From NCBI GenBank assembly GCA_902494555.1, contig CABUTR010000038.1, positions 1-14,654 of the forward strand: a DNA stretch of 14,654 nucleotides. Direction: 5' to 3'. Each line of letters begins with the position of its first letter. The first letter of the stretch is position 1. This document shows, piece by piece, positions 1 to 5,840 of the stretch. The notes under the pieces are model-generated. The model was not told where the DNA came from. It did not search any database and saw only the letters and a program-made list of their open reading frames with translations. A program made the position numbers and the translations under genes. This DNA comes from an uncultured Collinsella sp. (GTDB lineage Bacteria; Actinomycetota; Coriobacteriia; Coriobacteriales; Coriobacteriaceae).

Positions 1-5
1 ATGTC

Positions 6-1379
6 CTACTCGTCGCCGTCGTGCGGATTCTCGTATCCCGCACCCGACGTCGTCGGCTCGTCTACCGAAGACTCGGAATCCTTCTTATCGGTTTCGGCCG
101 GAGCGATCACGCGAATGAGCGAGATGCGCTGGCCACGCATCGACTGCACCTTGAACTTGTACCCCGCGACCTCAAACACCTCTCCGATGTCGGGCACCGA
201 GTCGCAAAGCTCCAAAATCCAGCCGGCGATGGTCTCATAATCATCGCTTTCCTCGAGCGGCCAACCAAGCTCAATCGCGTCATCGCACGAAAAACGCCCA
301 TCGACGAGCCACTCGCGGCGCGAAAGGCGCGTGAGGTACTTGTTGTCGGGGTCGAACTCGTCCTCGATCTCGCCGACGATCTCCTCGACGATGTCCTCGA
401 TGGTGATAATGCCGGCCGTGCCGCCGTACTCGTCCACGACCACCACGATCTGGTCGTGCGAGGTCTGCATCTCGGACAGCAGCGGCAGGATGTCCTTGGT
501 GTCGGGCACAAAGGTGGCGTCGCGCAAAAAACCGGCGATGGGCTGGTCGCCCTTGCCGTCGAGCGCGGGCTGAATCAGGTCCTTGATGTGCGCAATGCCG
601 GCGACGTTGTCGGGATCCTCGTGATAGACGGGGATGCGGCTAAAGCCGGTCTGGCGCATGGTGGACAGCACGTCGGCGACCGTCTCGTCGTCCTCGCACA
701 TGGTGGTGTCCACGCGCGGCACCATGACCTCGCGGGCAACGGTGTCGCCTAGGTCGAAGATCTCGTGGATCATGCGCTTTTCCTCGTCGAGCAGGTCGTC
801 CTGCTCCGAGACCATGTACTTGATCTCTTCCTCCGAGACGTTCTGGCGGTCGTCGGCGCTCTTGATGCGCAGGATGCGGGCCAGGCCATCGGAGCAGGCG
901 CCGGTCAGCCACACGAGCGGACGGGCGATCTTTTGGAAAAACGACAACGGTCCCACGACCTGCTTGGATACACCCTCGGCATTGGCCAGACCAATGCGTT
1001 TGGGCACAAGCTCGCCAATCACGATGGACACGAAGGCGACCGCGACGGTGATGATGACCGGCGCCAGGCCGCGTGCGATGGCGGAGAGCGGCGCGATGCC
1101 AAAGCTCATGAGCCACGTGGCGAGCGGGTCGGACAGACTCGTCGAGGCGACGGCGGACGAGGCGAAGCCCACGAGCGTGATGGCGACCTGGATGGTGGCG
1201 AGCAGCTGGTCGGAGTCGGCAGCCAGCTTAATGGCGTGCTCGGCGCGCTTGTCGCCTTCCTCGGCCTCGTGCTCCAGCACGGCGCGCTTGGCCGTGGTGA
1301 GCGCCATCTCGGACATAGAGAAGTAGCCGTTGATGAGCGTCAAAACGAGGGTGGTGATAAGGGAGATGGTTATGTCCAT
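6..1379 (-). CDS. CNNM/CorC (HlyC) family membrane protein with CBS pair
   Basis: This is a 457-aa integral membrane protein of the DUF21-CBS-CorC_HlyC family, probably involved in divalent cation (Mg/Co) efflux or homeostasis. The name haemolysin C is historical. Residues about 1-190 form the DUF21 membrane domain, with hydrophobic stretches near 3-20, 60-80, 95-122 and 145-160 and the conserved GELVPKRIG at 122-130. Two CBS domains follow at about 215-270 and 278-335, including DEYGGTAGIITIEDIVEEI at 316-334. A CorC_HlyC domain spans about 350-427, followed by an acidic, Ser-rich tail. The ATG at 1379 is taken as the start; a TTGGAGG lies 15 nt upstream, a rather long spacing. The 113-nt gap to the upstream haemolysin III gene is GC-rich, holds short repeats (GCACCCGG twice at an 11-bp period, then GCAGGC twice) and shows no clear promoter, so co-transcription is possible. 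The length is normal and the gene looks intact. Confidence 0.93.
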   Translation of the reverse strand: MDITISLITTLVLTLINGYFSMSEMALTTAKRAVLEHEAEEGDKRAEHAIKLAADSDQLLATIQVAITLVGFASSAVASTSLSDPLATWLMSFGIAPLSAIARGLAPVIITVAVAFVSIVIGELVPKRIGLANAEGVSKQVVGPLSFFQKIARPLVWLTGACSDGLARILRIKSADDRQNVSEEEIKYMVSEQDDLLDEEKRMIHEIFDLGDTVAREVMVPRVDTTMCEDDETVADVLSTMRQTGFSRIPVYHEDPDNVAGIAHIKDLIQPALDGKGDQPIAGFLRDATFVPDTKDILPLLSEMQTSHDQIVVVVDEYGGTAGIITIEDIVEEIVGEIEDEFDPDNKYLTRLSRREWLVDGRFSCDDAIELGWPLEESDDYETIAGWILELCDSVPDIGEVFEVAGYKFKVQSMRGQRISLIRVIAPAETDKKDSESSVDEPTTSGAGYENPHDGDE

Positions 1380-1492
1380 CGGGAGTTTCTCGAACCTCCA
1401 AGATTCGGGACGTCAGGTCAAAACGTTGATGGCGGATAGGGCAGTTGCACCCGGCGGGCACCCGGACGGGCCCGCAGGCGCAGGCGCAATCG

Positions 1493-2176
1493 CTAGATTA
1501 CGAAGAGGATCACCGCCATGAACTGGAAGATGCTGCCGGCGAGCACCCACAGGTGGAACACGCTGTGCAGGTAGCGCACGTTTTTGGCGATGTAGAACGG
1601 CACGCCCACGGTGTAGCACACGCCGCCGACAGCGAGCAGGGCAAGTGCCACGGGGTTGAGCAGCGACACGAGCTCGGGCAGCTTAAAGACGACGAGCCAG
1701 CCCATCAGCAGATAGACCAGGCCGCTTACCCAATGCGGCTGGCGCTCGCGTAGGAAGCACTCGAGGGCGATGCCGATGATGGCGATGGCCCATACGGCAA
1801 AGAACAGCACAGCGCCGCCGTCGTTTGCGAGCGTGATGAGGCAAAACGGCGTATAGCTGCCGGCTATGAGCAGGTAGATGCAGCTGTGGTCGATGATGCG
1901 AAACACGCGCTTGGCGCGCGCGGGCTGAATCGCGTGGTAGAGCGTGGAGGCTAGGTATTCGAGGATAATGCTGACACCATAGACAATCGCCGCGGCCATG
2001 TGGGCCGGGCCTCCGCCGCGCAGGGCAGCGAATACGATCAGGAGCACCAGGCCCGCGATACCCAGCAGGCAGCCGACACCATGGGTGACGGAGTTCATGA
2101 TCTCCTCGCCCACCGTGTAGTGTGGAACGGCCGCGGTCTTGGGTCGCGGCTTAGAACTGTCGCTCGAATCGGACAT
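1493..2176 (-). CDS. Haemolysin III / PAQR-family 7-TM membrane protein
   Basis: This 227-aa protein belongs to the HlyIII/YqfA branch of the PAQR (CREST) superfamily. These are seven-helix proteins with a metal site, proposed to be hydrolases or membrane-homeostasis factors. About seven hydrophobic helices follow a hydrophilic N-terminus of about 25 residues. The metal-site motifs are present: S77-x3-H81 (STLYH), D96-H97 and H204-x3-H208. The reading frame extends to a TTG at 2194, but that TTG is part of the ribosome site TTGGAGG. I therefore place the start at the ATG at 2176, 11 nt after GGAGG. The CNNM/CorC gene follows on the same strand after 113 nt. The divergent hydrolase promoter lies upstream. 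Function within the family is not well established, and haemolytic activity should not be assumed. Confidence 0.92.
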   Translation of the reverse strand: MSDSSDSSKPRPKTAAVPHYTVGEEIMNSVTHGVGCLLGIAGLVLLIVFAALRGGGPAHMAAAIVYGVSIILEYLASTLYHAIQPARAKRVFRIIDHSCIYLLIAGSYTPFCLITLANDGGAVLFFAVWAIAIIGIALECFLRERQPHWVSGLVYLLMGWLVVFKLPELVSLLNPVALALLAVGGVCYTVGVPFYIAKNVRYLHSVFHLWVLAGSIFQFMAVILFVI

Positions 2177-2211
2177 GCCGGTTACATCCTCCAACGTAAA
2201 GAGTTCTCAAC

Positions 2212-2241
2212 ACTATATCAAAGCGTCTAGGTACGTGCGAA
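2212..2241 (-). promoter_or_regulatory. Candidate sigma70 promoter for the haemolysin III gene
   Basis: Read on the minus strand there is TTCGCA at 2241-2236, an 18-nt spacer and TATAGT at 2217-2212. The -10 matches consensus at five of six bases and the -35 at four of six. Transcription would begin near 2205, giving a leader of about 29 nt with GGAGG. It lies in an AT-rich gap but the -35 is weak, so this is tentative. Confidence 0.35.
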
Positions 2242-2282
2242 ATTTGCACCATACGTGACCCTTTGTTTACCCATTCTTTGTC

Positions 2283-2298
2283 TGTTGACGCATCAACG
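2283..2298. promoter_or_regulatory. Operator-like dyad O1 overlapping the -35 box
   Basis: TGTTGACGCATCAACG is a near-palindrome (TGTTGA-N4-TCAACG, five of six arm positions paired). It covers the -35 element of the hydrolase promoter and matches O2 at 12 of 16 positions. All four differences are transitions that keep the pattern TGTTGAYGYATYAACR. A dimeric repressor site is the simplest reading. The regulator is not in the window. Confidence 0.6.
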
Positions 2299-2313
2299 GC
2301 GAACGTCCATAAT
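2285..2313 (+). promoter_or_regulatory. Sigma70 promoter of the alpha/beta hydrolase gene
   Basis: TTGACG (2285-2290), a 17-bp spacer and CATAAT (2308-2313) each match five of six consensus bases at ideal spacing. Transcription should start near 2320, leaving a leader of about 43 nt before the ATG at 2363. The -35 lies inside the first of two matching 16-bp dyads, and the second dyad sits just after the start site, which is the geometry of a repressed promoter. Confidence 0.7.
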
Positions 2314-2327
2314 GCGCTTGCATTAAA

Positions 2328-2343
2328 TGTTGATGTATTAACA
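2328..2343. promoter_or_regulatory. Operator-like dyad O2 in the early transcribed region
   Basis: TGTTGATGTATTAACA is the second copy of the 16-bp dyad, with the palindrome extending outward to ATGTT...AACAT. Its centre is 45 bp from the centre of O1. It lies at about +8 to +23 relative to the predicted start and 20 nt before the hydrolase start codon. Binding at both sites could block RNA polymerase entry and clearance. Confidence 0.6.
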
Positions 2344-2362
2344 TCTTATTGGAAAGCTTCTT

Positions 2363-3328
2363 ATGTCTCAAAACGCACGTTCCCATCGAAAGCTCAAGAT
2401 AGCCGGCATCGTTGCACTGGTGGCTGTCGTTGCGCTGCTCGGATTTGCCGGCAACTTTCTGTTTGACTTCGCGCTGAATCCCCGCGCGCCCTACACCATG
2501 AAGATGATGCAGGACGGCAAGGACGCCGAAAAGGGCGAGCAGATGGACGCCGAGGAGGGCGAGGCGCGGGCGTGGTTTAAAGAGAACCGCGAGAGCAGCA
2601 GCCTCACCGCGGACGACGGGACTGAGCTCGCCGCCTGGTATTTTGCTGCGTCGGAGAGCACGCACGACTACGCCGTCTGCCTGCATGGATATACCAACGA
2701 GCCCATCGGTATGGCCCGATACGTCAAGCGATTCCACGACCGCGGCATGAACGTACTCGCACCCGCCGCCCGCGCCCACGAGCGCTCCGGCGGCGACTAT
2801 ATCGGCATGGGCTGGCCCGAGCGCCTCGACATCGTCGCATGGATCGAACGAATCGTTCAGGCCGACCCCGAGGCGCGCATCCTGGTCTTTGGCGAGTCGA
2901 TGGGTGCGGCAACCGCCATGAACGTCGCGGGGGAATCTCTGCCCGCAAACGTGAAATGCATTATCGAGGACTGCGGTTATACGAGTGTTTGGGACGAGTT
3001 TTCTCTGCAGCTCAAGGACGTGTTCGGCCTGCCCAGCTTTCCCCTGCTCGATGTAGCAAACTTAGTGTGCAACGTGCGCGCAGGCTACGACTTTCATAAG
3101 GCGAGCAGTGTGGAGCAACTCAAACACGCGACAGTTCCCATGCTGTTTATCCACGGCGACCAGGACACCTTTGTACCGTACAGCATGCTCGACCAAAACT
3201 ACGACGCGTGCGCCAGCAAGGTCAAGCAAAAGCTCACTGTCCATGGCGCCACCCACGCCAAGAGTGCGCAAGTTGACCCCGAGCTCTACTGGAACACAGT
3301 CGACAACTTCCTCGACGAGTATTTTTAG
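2363..3328 (+). CDS. Membrane-anchored alpha/beta hydrolase
   Basis: This is a 321-aa serine hydrolase of the alpha/beta-fold, COG1073-like (YqkD type). A basic N-terminus and one hydrophobic helix at about 12-34 anchor it to the membrane, so the catalytic domain is likely extracytoplasmic. The oxyanion-side motif is LHGY at 107-110 and the nucleophile elbow is GESMG with Ser179. The acid is most likely Asp268 in HGDQDTFVP, and the base is His298 in GATHAKS, so the triad is complete. The substrate is unknown; esters or peptides are possible. The start is the ATG at 2363, with a modest GGAAAG six nt upstream. It is a single-gene unit with its own promoter and paired operators, and it ends at a strong terminator shared with the convergent DUF362 gene. 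Confidence 0.92.
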   Translation: MSQNARSHRKLKIAGIVALVAVVALLGFAGNFLFDFALNPRAPYTMKMMQDGKDAEKGEQMDAEEGEARAWFKENRESSSLTADDGTELAAWYFAASESTHDYAVCLHGYTNEPIGMARYVKRFHDRGMNVLAPAARAHERSGGDYIGMGWPERLDIVAWIERIVQADPEARILVFGESMGAATAMNVAGESLPANVKCIIEDCGYTSVWDEFSLQLKDVFGLPSFPLLDVANLVCNVRAGYDFHKASSVEQLKHATVPMLFIHGDQDTFVPYSMLDQNYDACASKVKQKLTVHGATHAKSAQVDPELYWNTVDNFLDEYF

Positions 3329-3373
3329 GAAATAGTACGGTTTACTGGTCTATCTGACCCCCTAGCACTTCCA

Positions 3374-3412
3374 AAAAGCCGCCCGTGGGCACTGTGCTCA
3401 CGGGCGGCTTTT
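3374..3412. terminator. Bidirectional Rho-independent terminator
   Basis: A near-perfect hairpin lies between two convergent genes. Fourteen bases (3374-3387) pair fully with 3399-3412, and the stem continues inward (G-U, then GCA with TGC) to a CTG loop. The ends are an A-run on one side and a T-run on the other (TTTT on the plus strand, TTTTT on the minus strand), so it can stop transcription from both the hydrolase and the DUF362 gene. Confidence 0.92.
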
Positions 3413-3459
3413 GCTAACGTTGCGCTACAAAAGCGCTTGATATGTCCAATAGACAGGTG

Positions 3460-4665
3460 TTACTTGACCTCGATAAGCTCGTACTTGCTCGTGCCCAGAC
3501 CGATCTTCTCGGCGTGCGCGATGCACGCGCGCCAGTCGGTGTCGGGATGCGTGATGCAGAAGGGGTCCTTGGCCTGCTCGCCCTCCAGATGCTCGTGGTT
3601 ATGCTCCATCTTGGCGGCGCTGTCGGTAAGCTCGGTGTTGGGCAGCGGCTCGGATGCCATGACGGCATCGGCGCAGGCCTGGTCGATGGCGACCGGGTCG
3701 AAGCTCGCGAACATGCCGATGTCGTTGACGATAGGCGTGTCGTTTTCGGGATGGCAATCGCAGTTGGGGCTGATATCCATGGCAAGCGAGATATGGAAGC
3801 TCGGGCGGCCGTCGACGACGGCCTTGGTGTACTCGGCAATCTTGCAGTTGAGCACGTCGGCCGCGGCGTCATAGCCGGGCTTGATGCAGTCCTGGTTGCA
3901 TGCCGCAATGCAGCGTCCGCAGCCCACGCAGCGATCGTGGTCGATGGCGGCCACGTGCACCGTGCGAGTAGCGCCGCTGGCAAGCTCGCGGTCGCGGGTG
4001 CCGTCGAACGAGATGGCGTTGTGCGCGCAGATCTTTTCGCAGGCACGGCAGCCAACGCAGTGCTCGGTCGCAACGTTCGGCTTGCCGGCGGCATGCTGCT
4101 CCATCTTGCCGGCGCGGCTGCCGCCTCCCATGCCCAGGTTCTTCATGGCGCCGCCAAAACCGGCCTGCTCATGGCCCTTAAAGTGGGTGAGGCTAATCAC
4201 GATATCGGCATCCATGAGCGCCTGACCGATCTTAGCCTCGTGCACGTACTCTCCGCCCTCGACCGGGACGAGCGCCTCGTCGGTGCCTTTGAGGCCGTCG
4301 GCGATGATGATCTGGCAACCCGTGGCATACGGGGTAAAGCCATTCTGGTAGGCGGTGTCGATGTGCTCGAGCGCGTTTTTGCGGCTACCGACATAGAGCG
4401 TATTGCAGTCAGTGAGGAAGGGCTTGCCGCCCAGCTCCTTCACCACGTCCGCGACGGCGCGGGCGTAGTTGGGGCGCAAAAAGCTCAGGTTGCCCAGCTC
4501 GCCAAAGTGAATCTTGATGGCGACGAACTTGTTCTCAAAGTCGATCTGCTCAATACCGGCGTGACGAATGAGGCGCTTGAGCTTGTCGAGCTGGCTCTCG
4601 CGAGCATGCGTGCGCAGGTTGGTGAAGTACACCTTGGCGGGTGCTGCGGGTGCAGTTGCGGTCAT
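3460..4665 (-). CDS. DUF362 protein with two [4Fe-4S] ferredoxin motifs
   Basis: This 401-aa cytoplasmic protein joins a split DUF362 domain to a bacterial ferredoxin-type insert. DUF362 sequence spans about 10-190 (including SLTHFKGHEQAGFGGAMKN near 159-176) and resumes at about 280-335 with SPNCDCHPENDTPIVNDIG. Between them, Cys203, 206, 209 and 213 (CVGCRACEKIC) and Cys246, 249, 252 and 256 (CVGCGRCIAAC) can hold two iron-sulfur clusters; Cys260 is an extra. The usual CP after the first motif is CA here. An electron-transfer or redox role is expected, but the substrate is not established. The start is the ATG at 4665, with GAGGGG about eight nt upstream. The gene stands alone and ends at the shared terminator; a repeat cluster lies upstream of its promoter. 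Confidence 0.93.
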   Translation of the reverse strand: MTATAPAAPAKVYFTNLRTHARESQLDKLKRLIRHAGIEQIDFENKFVAIKIHFGELGNLSFLRPNYARAVADVVKELGGKPFLTDCNTLYVGSRKNALEHIDTAYQNGFTPYATGCQIIIADGLKGTDEALVPVEGGEYVHEAKIGQALMDADIVISLTHFKGHEQAGFGGAMKNLGMGGGSRAGKMEQHAAGKPNVATEHCVGCRACEKICAHNAISFDGTRDRELASGATRTVHVAAIDHDRCVGCGRCIAACNQDCIKPGYDAAADVLNCKIAEYTKAVVDGRPSFHISLAMDISPNCDCHPENDTPIVNDIGMFASFDPVAIDQACADAVMASEPLPNTELTDSAAKMEHNHEHLEGEQAKDPFCITHPDTDWRACIAHAEKIGLGTSKYELIEVK

Positions 4666-4707
4666 AGATATATCCCCTCGGTCTATATGGCGTTACAGAC
4701 ATAAGGG

Positions 4708-4738
4708 ATGGTACCCATTGAAGTAGGGTCGAAGTCAA
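4708..4738 (-). promoter_or_regulatory. Candidate DUF362 promoter with a long 19-bp spacer
   Basis: On the minus strand a near-consensus TTGACT (4738-4733) is followed, after 19 bp, by TACCAT (4713-4708). Sigma70 promoters usually have 17 bp. Overlong spacers are typical of promoters activated by MerR-family regulators, and a short ACCC/GGGT dyad (4713-4716 and 4726-4729) lies in the spacer. The dyad is short, so the MerR reading is only a suggestion. Confidence 0.35.
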
Positions 4739-4756
4739 GCACAGAAACGGGAGTAC

Positions 4757-4945
4757 CTAGTCGTTGGGGACAGTCTTAAATGACCAGTCGCCAGGGACAC
4801 TCTTTCGCCACCCGGCAGTTAGGGACGTTCCTTCTCTGCCGGCACTTGGGGACAGTCCTTGCCAGCCCGGCCGGCGAACCGGCGAATCGGCAAAGACTGT
4901 CCCCGATGACTAGTCATTTAAGTCTGTCCCCAATGACCACTCTTG
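4757..4945. repeat. REP/MITE-like palindromic repeat cluster, copy A
   Basis: This 189-bp intergenic element has a full-length partner at 9323-9511. By hand alignment about 167 of 189 positions agree, with no gaps. It carries six copies of a GGGGACAGTC-like decamer: four forward (4766, 4793, 4821, 4848) and two inverted (4895, 4922). The outer ends form a 21-bp inverted repeat with one mismatch (4764-4784 and 4913-4933). An inner hairpin pairs 4848-4863 with 4889-4904, and CCGGCAG/CTGCCGG makes a third. ATGACTAGTCAT (4906-4917) is a perfect palindrome. GGGGACAG motifs are known from REP elements mobilised by RAYT (IS200/IS605-like) transposases; no such gene is in the window. It may also act as a terminator or mRNA-stability structure. 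Confidence 0.85.
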
Positions 4946-5074
4946 CTGGGCGCCTGCTGCTGGGCCGCATCGCCTGCGTGAGCCTAGGCATGCAGCACGT
5001 CATCGGCATCTGGTAGGAAAGGCGTCGCGTGGGACAAAATCCCCCGTCCCAAACGTATGTGATGTGCGGTCGGC
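4946..5074. other. Gene-free remainder of the 4666-5074 gap
   Basis: The gap of about 410 bp between the DUF362 and methyltransferase genes holds the DUF362 leader, repeat copy A and this tail. I see no supported gene here. Besides the 5031-5050 hairpin it shows GC-rich sequence with CTGCTG and CCTAGG motifs and no ribosome site with a credible reading frame. Confidence 0.6.
5031..5050. repeat. Small GGGAC/GTCCC hairpin downstream of the methyltransferase
   Basis: GGGAC (5031-5035) and GTCCC (5046-5050) are perfect inverted arms around AAAATCCCCC. It lies 25 bp beyond the methyltransferase stop on the minus strand. It has no T-run after the stem, so it is a poor Rho-independent terminator. 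The GGGAC core echoes the larger repeat cluster and it may be a separate small dispersed repeat. Confidence 0.4.
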
Positions 5075-5722
5075 CTAGGAGGGCTTGCGCGCAACCAGGT
5101 GGGCGCGGAAGCCTTTCTGCGCCTCGAGCTTGAGCAGGAGGAATCCGGCCCTCTCGGCGAGCGCGCGAAGCTCGGACACCTTGCAGATCCGGACATCGCC
5201 GTGACCTGCGAGGCGCGCCAACGGCAGCTCAAAGGTATTCATGAGCCATACGACGAAGTCGCTCGACGTGTAGTCGCGAAGGACCAGTCGCCCGCCGGGC
5301 CGAAGGACGCGTGCCACCTCGGCGAAAAACCTCTCCGGATGCGGGTAGTGATGGAAGCTGTTAGAGCAGAGCACGGCGTCGAAGCTCCGGGGCTCGAAGG
5401 GCAGTGCCTCCGCGTCTCCGACGACAAAGCTGACGTTATCGAGCTGCTTTGCCCGGGCGACGTCGATCATCCCGGGTGTGAGATCGAGTCCAGTCAAGTG
5501 TTTGCTGGGGTACCGGGCGTGGAGCAGTTCTAGGACAGCTCCGGTTCCACAGCCCACGTCGAGCGCGTCCTCGAACGGTTCGAGCTCAAGCTCCTCGAGC
5601 ATTTGCGGATAGTCGTCCTTGCACATCTCGTAAATGCCGGCATGGCCGGATTCGTAGACCTTTGCCGCCTCGGTGAACTCCTTGATGGAGAGCTGCTTGA
5701 GCTCCTCTGCCGATCTTGCCAT
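5075..5722 (-). CDS. Class I SAM-dependent methyltransferase
   Basis: This 215-aa cytoplasmic protein has a Methyltransf_11/UbiE-like Rossmann fold. Motif I is LDVGCGTGAVLELL (54-67), the SAM-binding acidic loop is GLDLTPGMI (78-86), motif II is GDAEALPF (102-109), SFDAVLCSNSFHH follows (113-125) and post-motif III is VLRPGGRLVLRD (139-150). The length is normal for a small-molecule methyltransferase, but the substrate cannot be told. The frame stays open to 5803, but the ATG at 5722 has AGAAGGAGA placed close upstream and begins MARSAEELKQ, so it is the preferred start. The gene lies 118 nt after the FtsX permease, behind a terminator-like hairpin and two competing inverted repeats. It may be expressed by read-through, or from a promoter I could not see. 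Confidence 0.93.
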   Translation of the reverse strand: MARSAEELKQLSIKEFTEAAKVYESGHAGIYEMCKDDYPQMLEELELEPFEDALDVGCGTGAVLELLHARYPSKHLTGLDLTPGMIDVARAKQLDNVSFVVGDAEALPFEPRSFDAVLCSNSFHHYPHPERFFAEVARVLRPGGRLVLRDYTSSDFVVWLMNTFELPLARLAGHGDVRICKVSELRALAERAGFLLLKLEAQKGFRAHLVARKPS

Positions 5723-5746
5723 GGGTCTCCTTCTGTTCGGGGAAGT

Positions 5747-5789
5747 CTGACGTTGCGCGCGTTTGCCCACGTCAGGCCTGGCGGGCAAA
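5747..5789 (-). promoter_or_regulatory. Two mutually exclusive hairpins in the methyltransferase leader
   Basis: Two perfect 7-bp inverted repeats overlap: TTTGCCC (5762-5768) with GGGCAAA (5783-5789), and CTGACGT (5747-5753) with ACGTCAG (5769-5775). One arm of each sits in the loop of the other, so a transcript could form one or the other, or a pseudoknot. They follow the FtsX terminator-like stem and precede the methyltransferase ribosome site by about 10 nt. An attenuator or cis-acting RNA is possible. A protein-binding dyad is the alternative. Confidence 0.4.
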
Positions 5790-5828
5790 TAACGCGGGGG
5801 CACCCTTCCTTCGGTTCGTGCCCCGCGT
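5785..5828 (-). terminator. Probable Rho-independent terminator after the FtsX permease
   Basis: On the minus strand ACGCGGGGCAC (5828-5818) pairs with GTGCCCCCGCGT (5803-5792) with one bulged C, around a 14-nt loop, and is followed by a short T-rich stretch (TATTT). It lies 12 bp beyond the FtsX stop codon. The T tract is short and broken, so termination may be partial, allowing read-through into the methyltransferase. Confidence 0.55.
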
Positions 5829-5840
5829 GCGGGCGGTTCT

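Noticed and set aside
2174..2194. TTG start codons giving longer proteins for haemolysin III (2194), and likewise for the FtsX permease (8522) and the ABC-2 permease (10775).
   Set aside because: The haemolysin III and ABC-2 permease TTGs form part of, or directly touch, the ribosome-binding purine tract of the ATG just downstream. The FtsX TTG overlaps the end of the ATPase gene. The ATG is the better start in all three.
3422..3436. GCGCT-ACAAA-AGCGC hairpin just past the DUF362 stop, as a separate terminator.
   Set aside because: The stem is only five bp with no T-run, and a far stronger bidirectional terminator lies 10 bp beyond it.
4757..4945. CRISPR array, because of repeated GGGGAC units with spacers.
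   Set aside because: Units are only about 10 bp, occur in both orientations, have unequal spacing, and the spacers are themselves conserved between the two copies. No cas genes are present.
4780..5016. A 78-codon open frame in repeat copy A whose product resembles that of the open frame at 9346-9546 in copy B.
   Set aside because: The similarity follows from the DNA repeat, which has no indels. The frame runs across hairpins, has no ribosome site and ends in unrelated flanking sequence in each copy. It is likely to be annotated wrongly as a conserved hypothetical protein.
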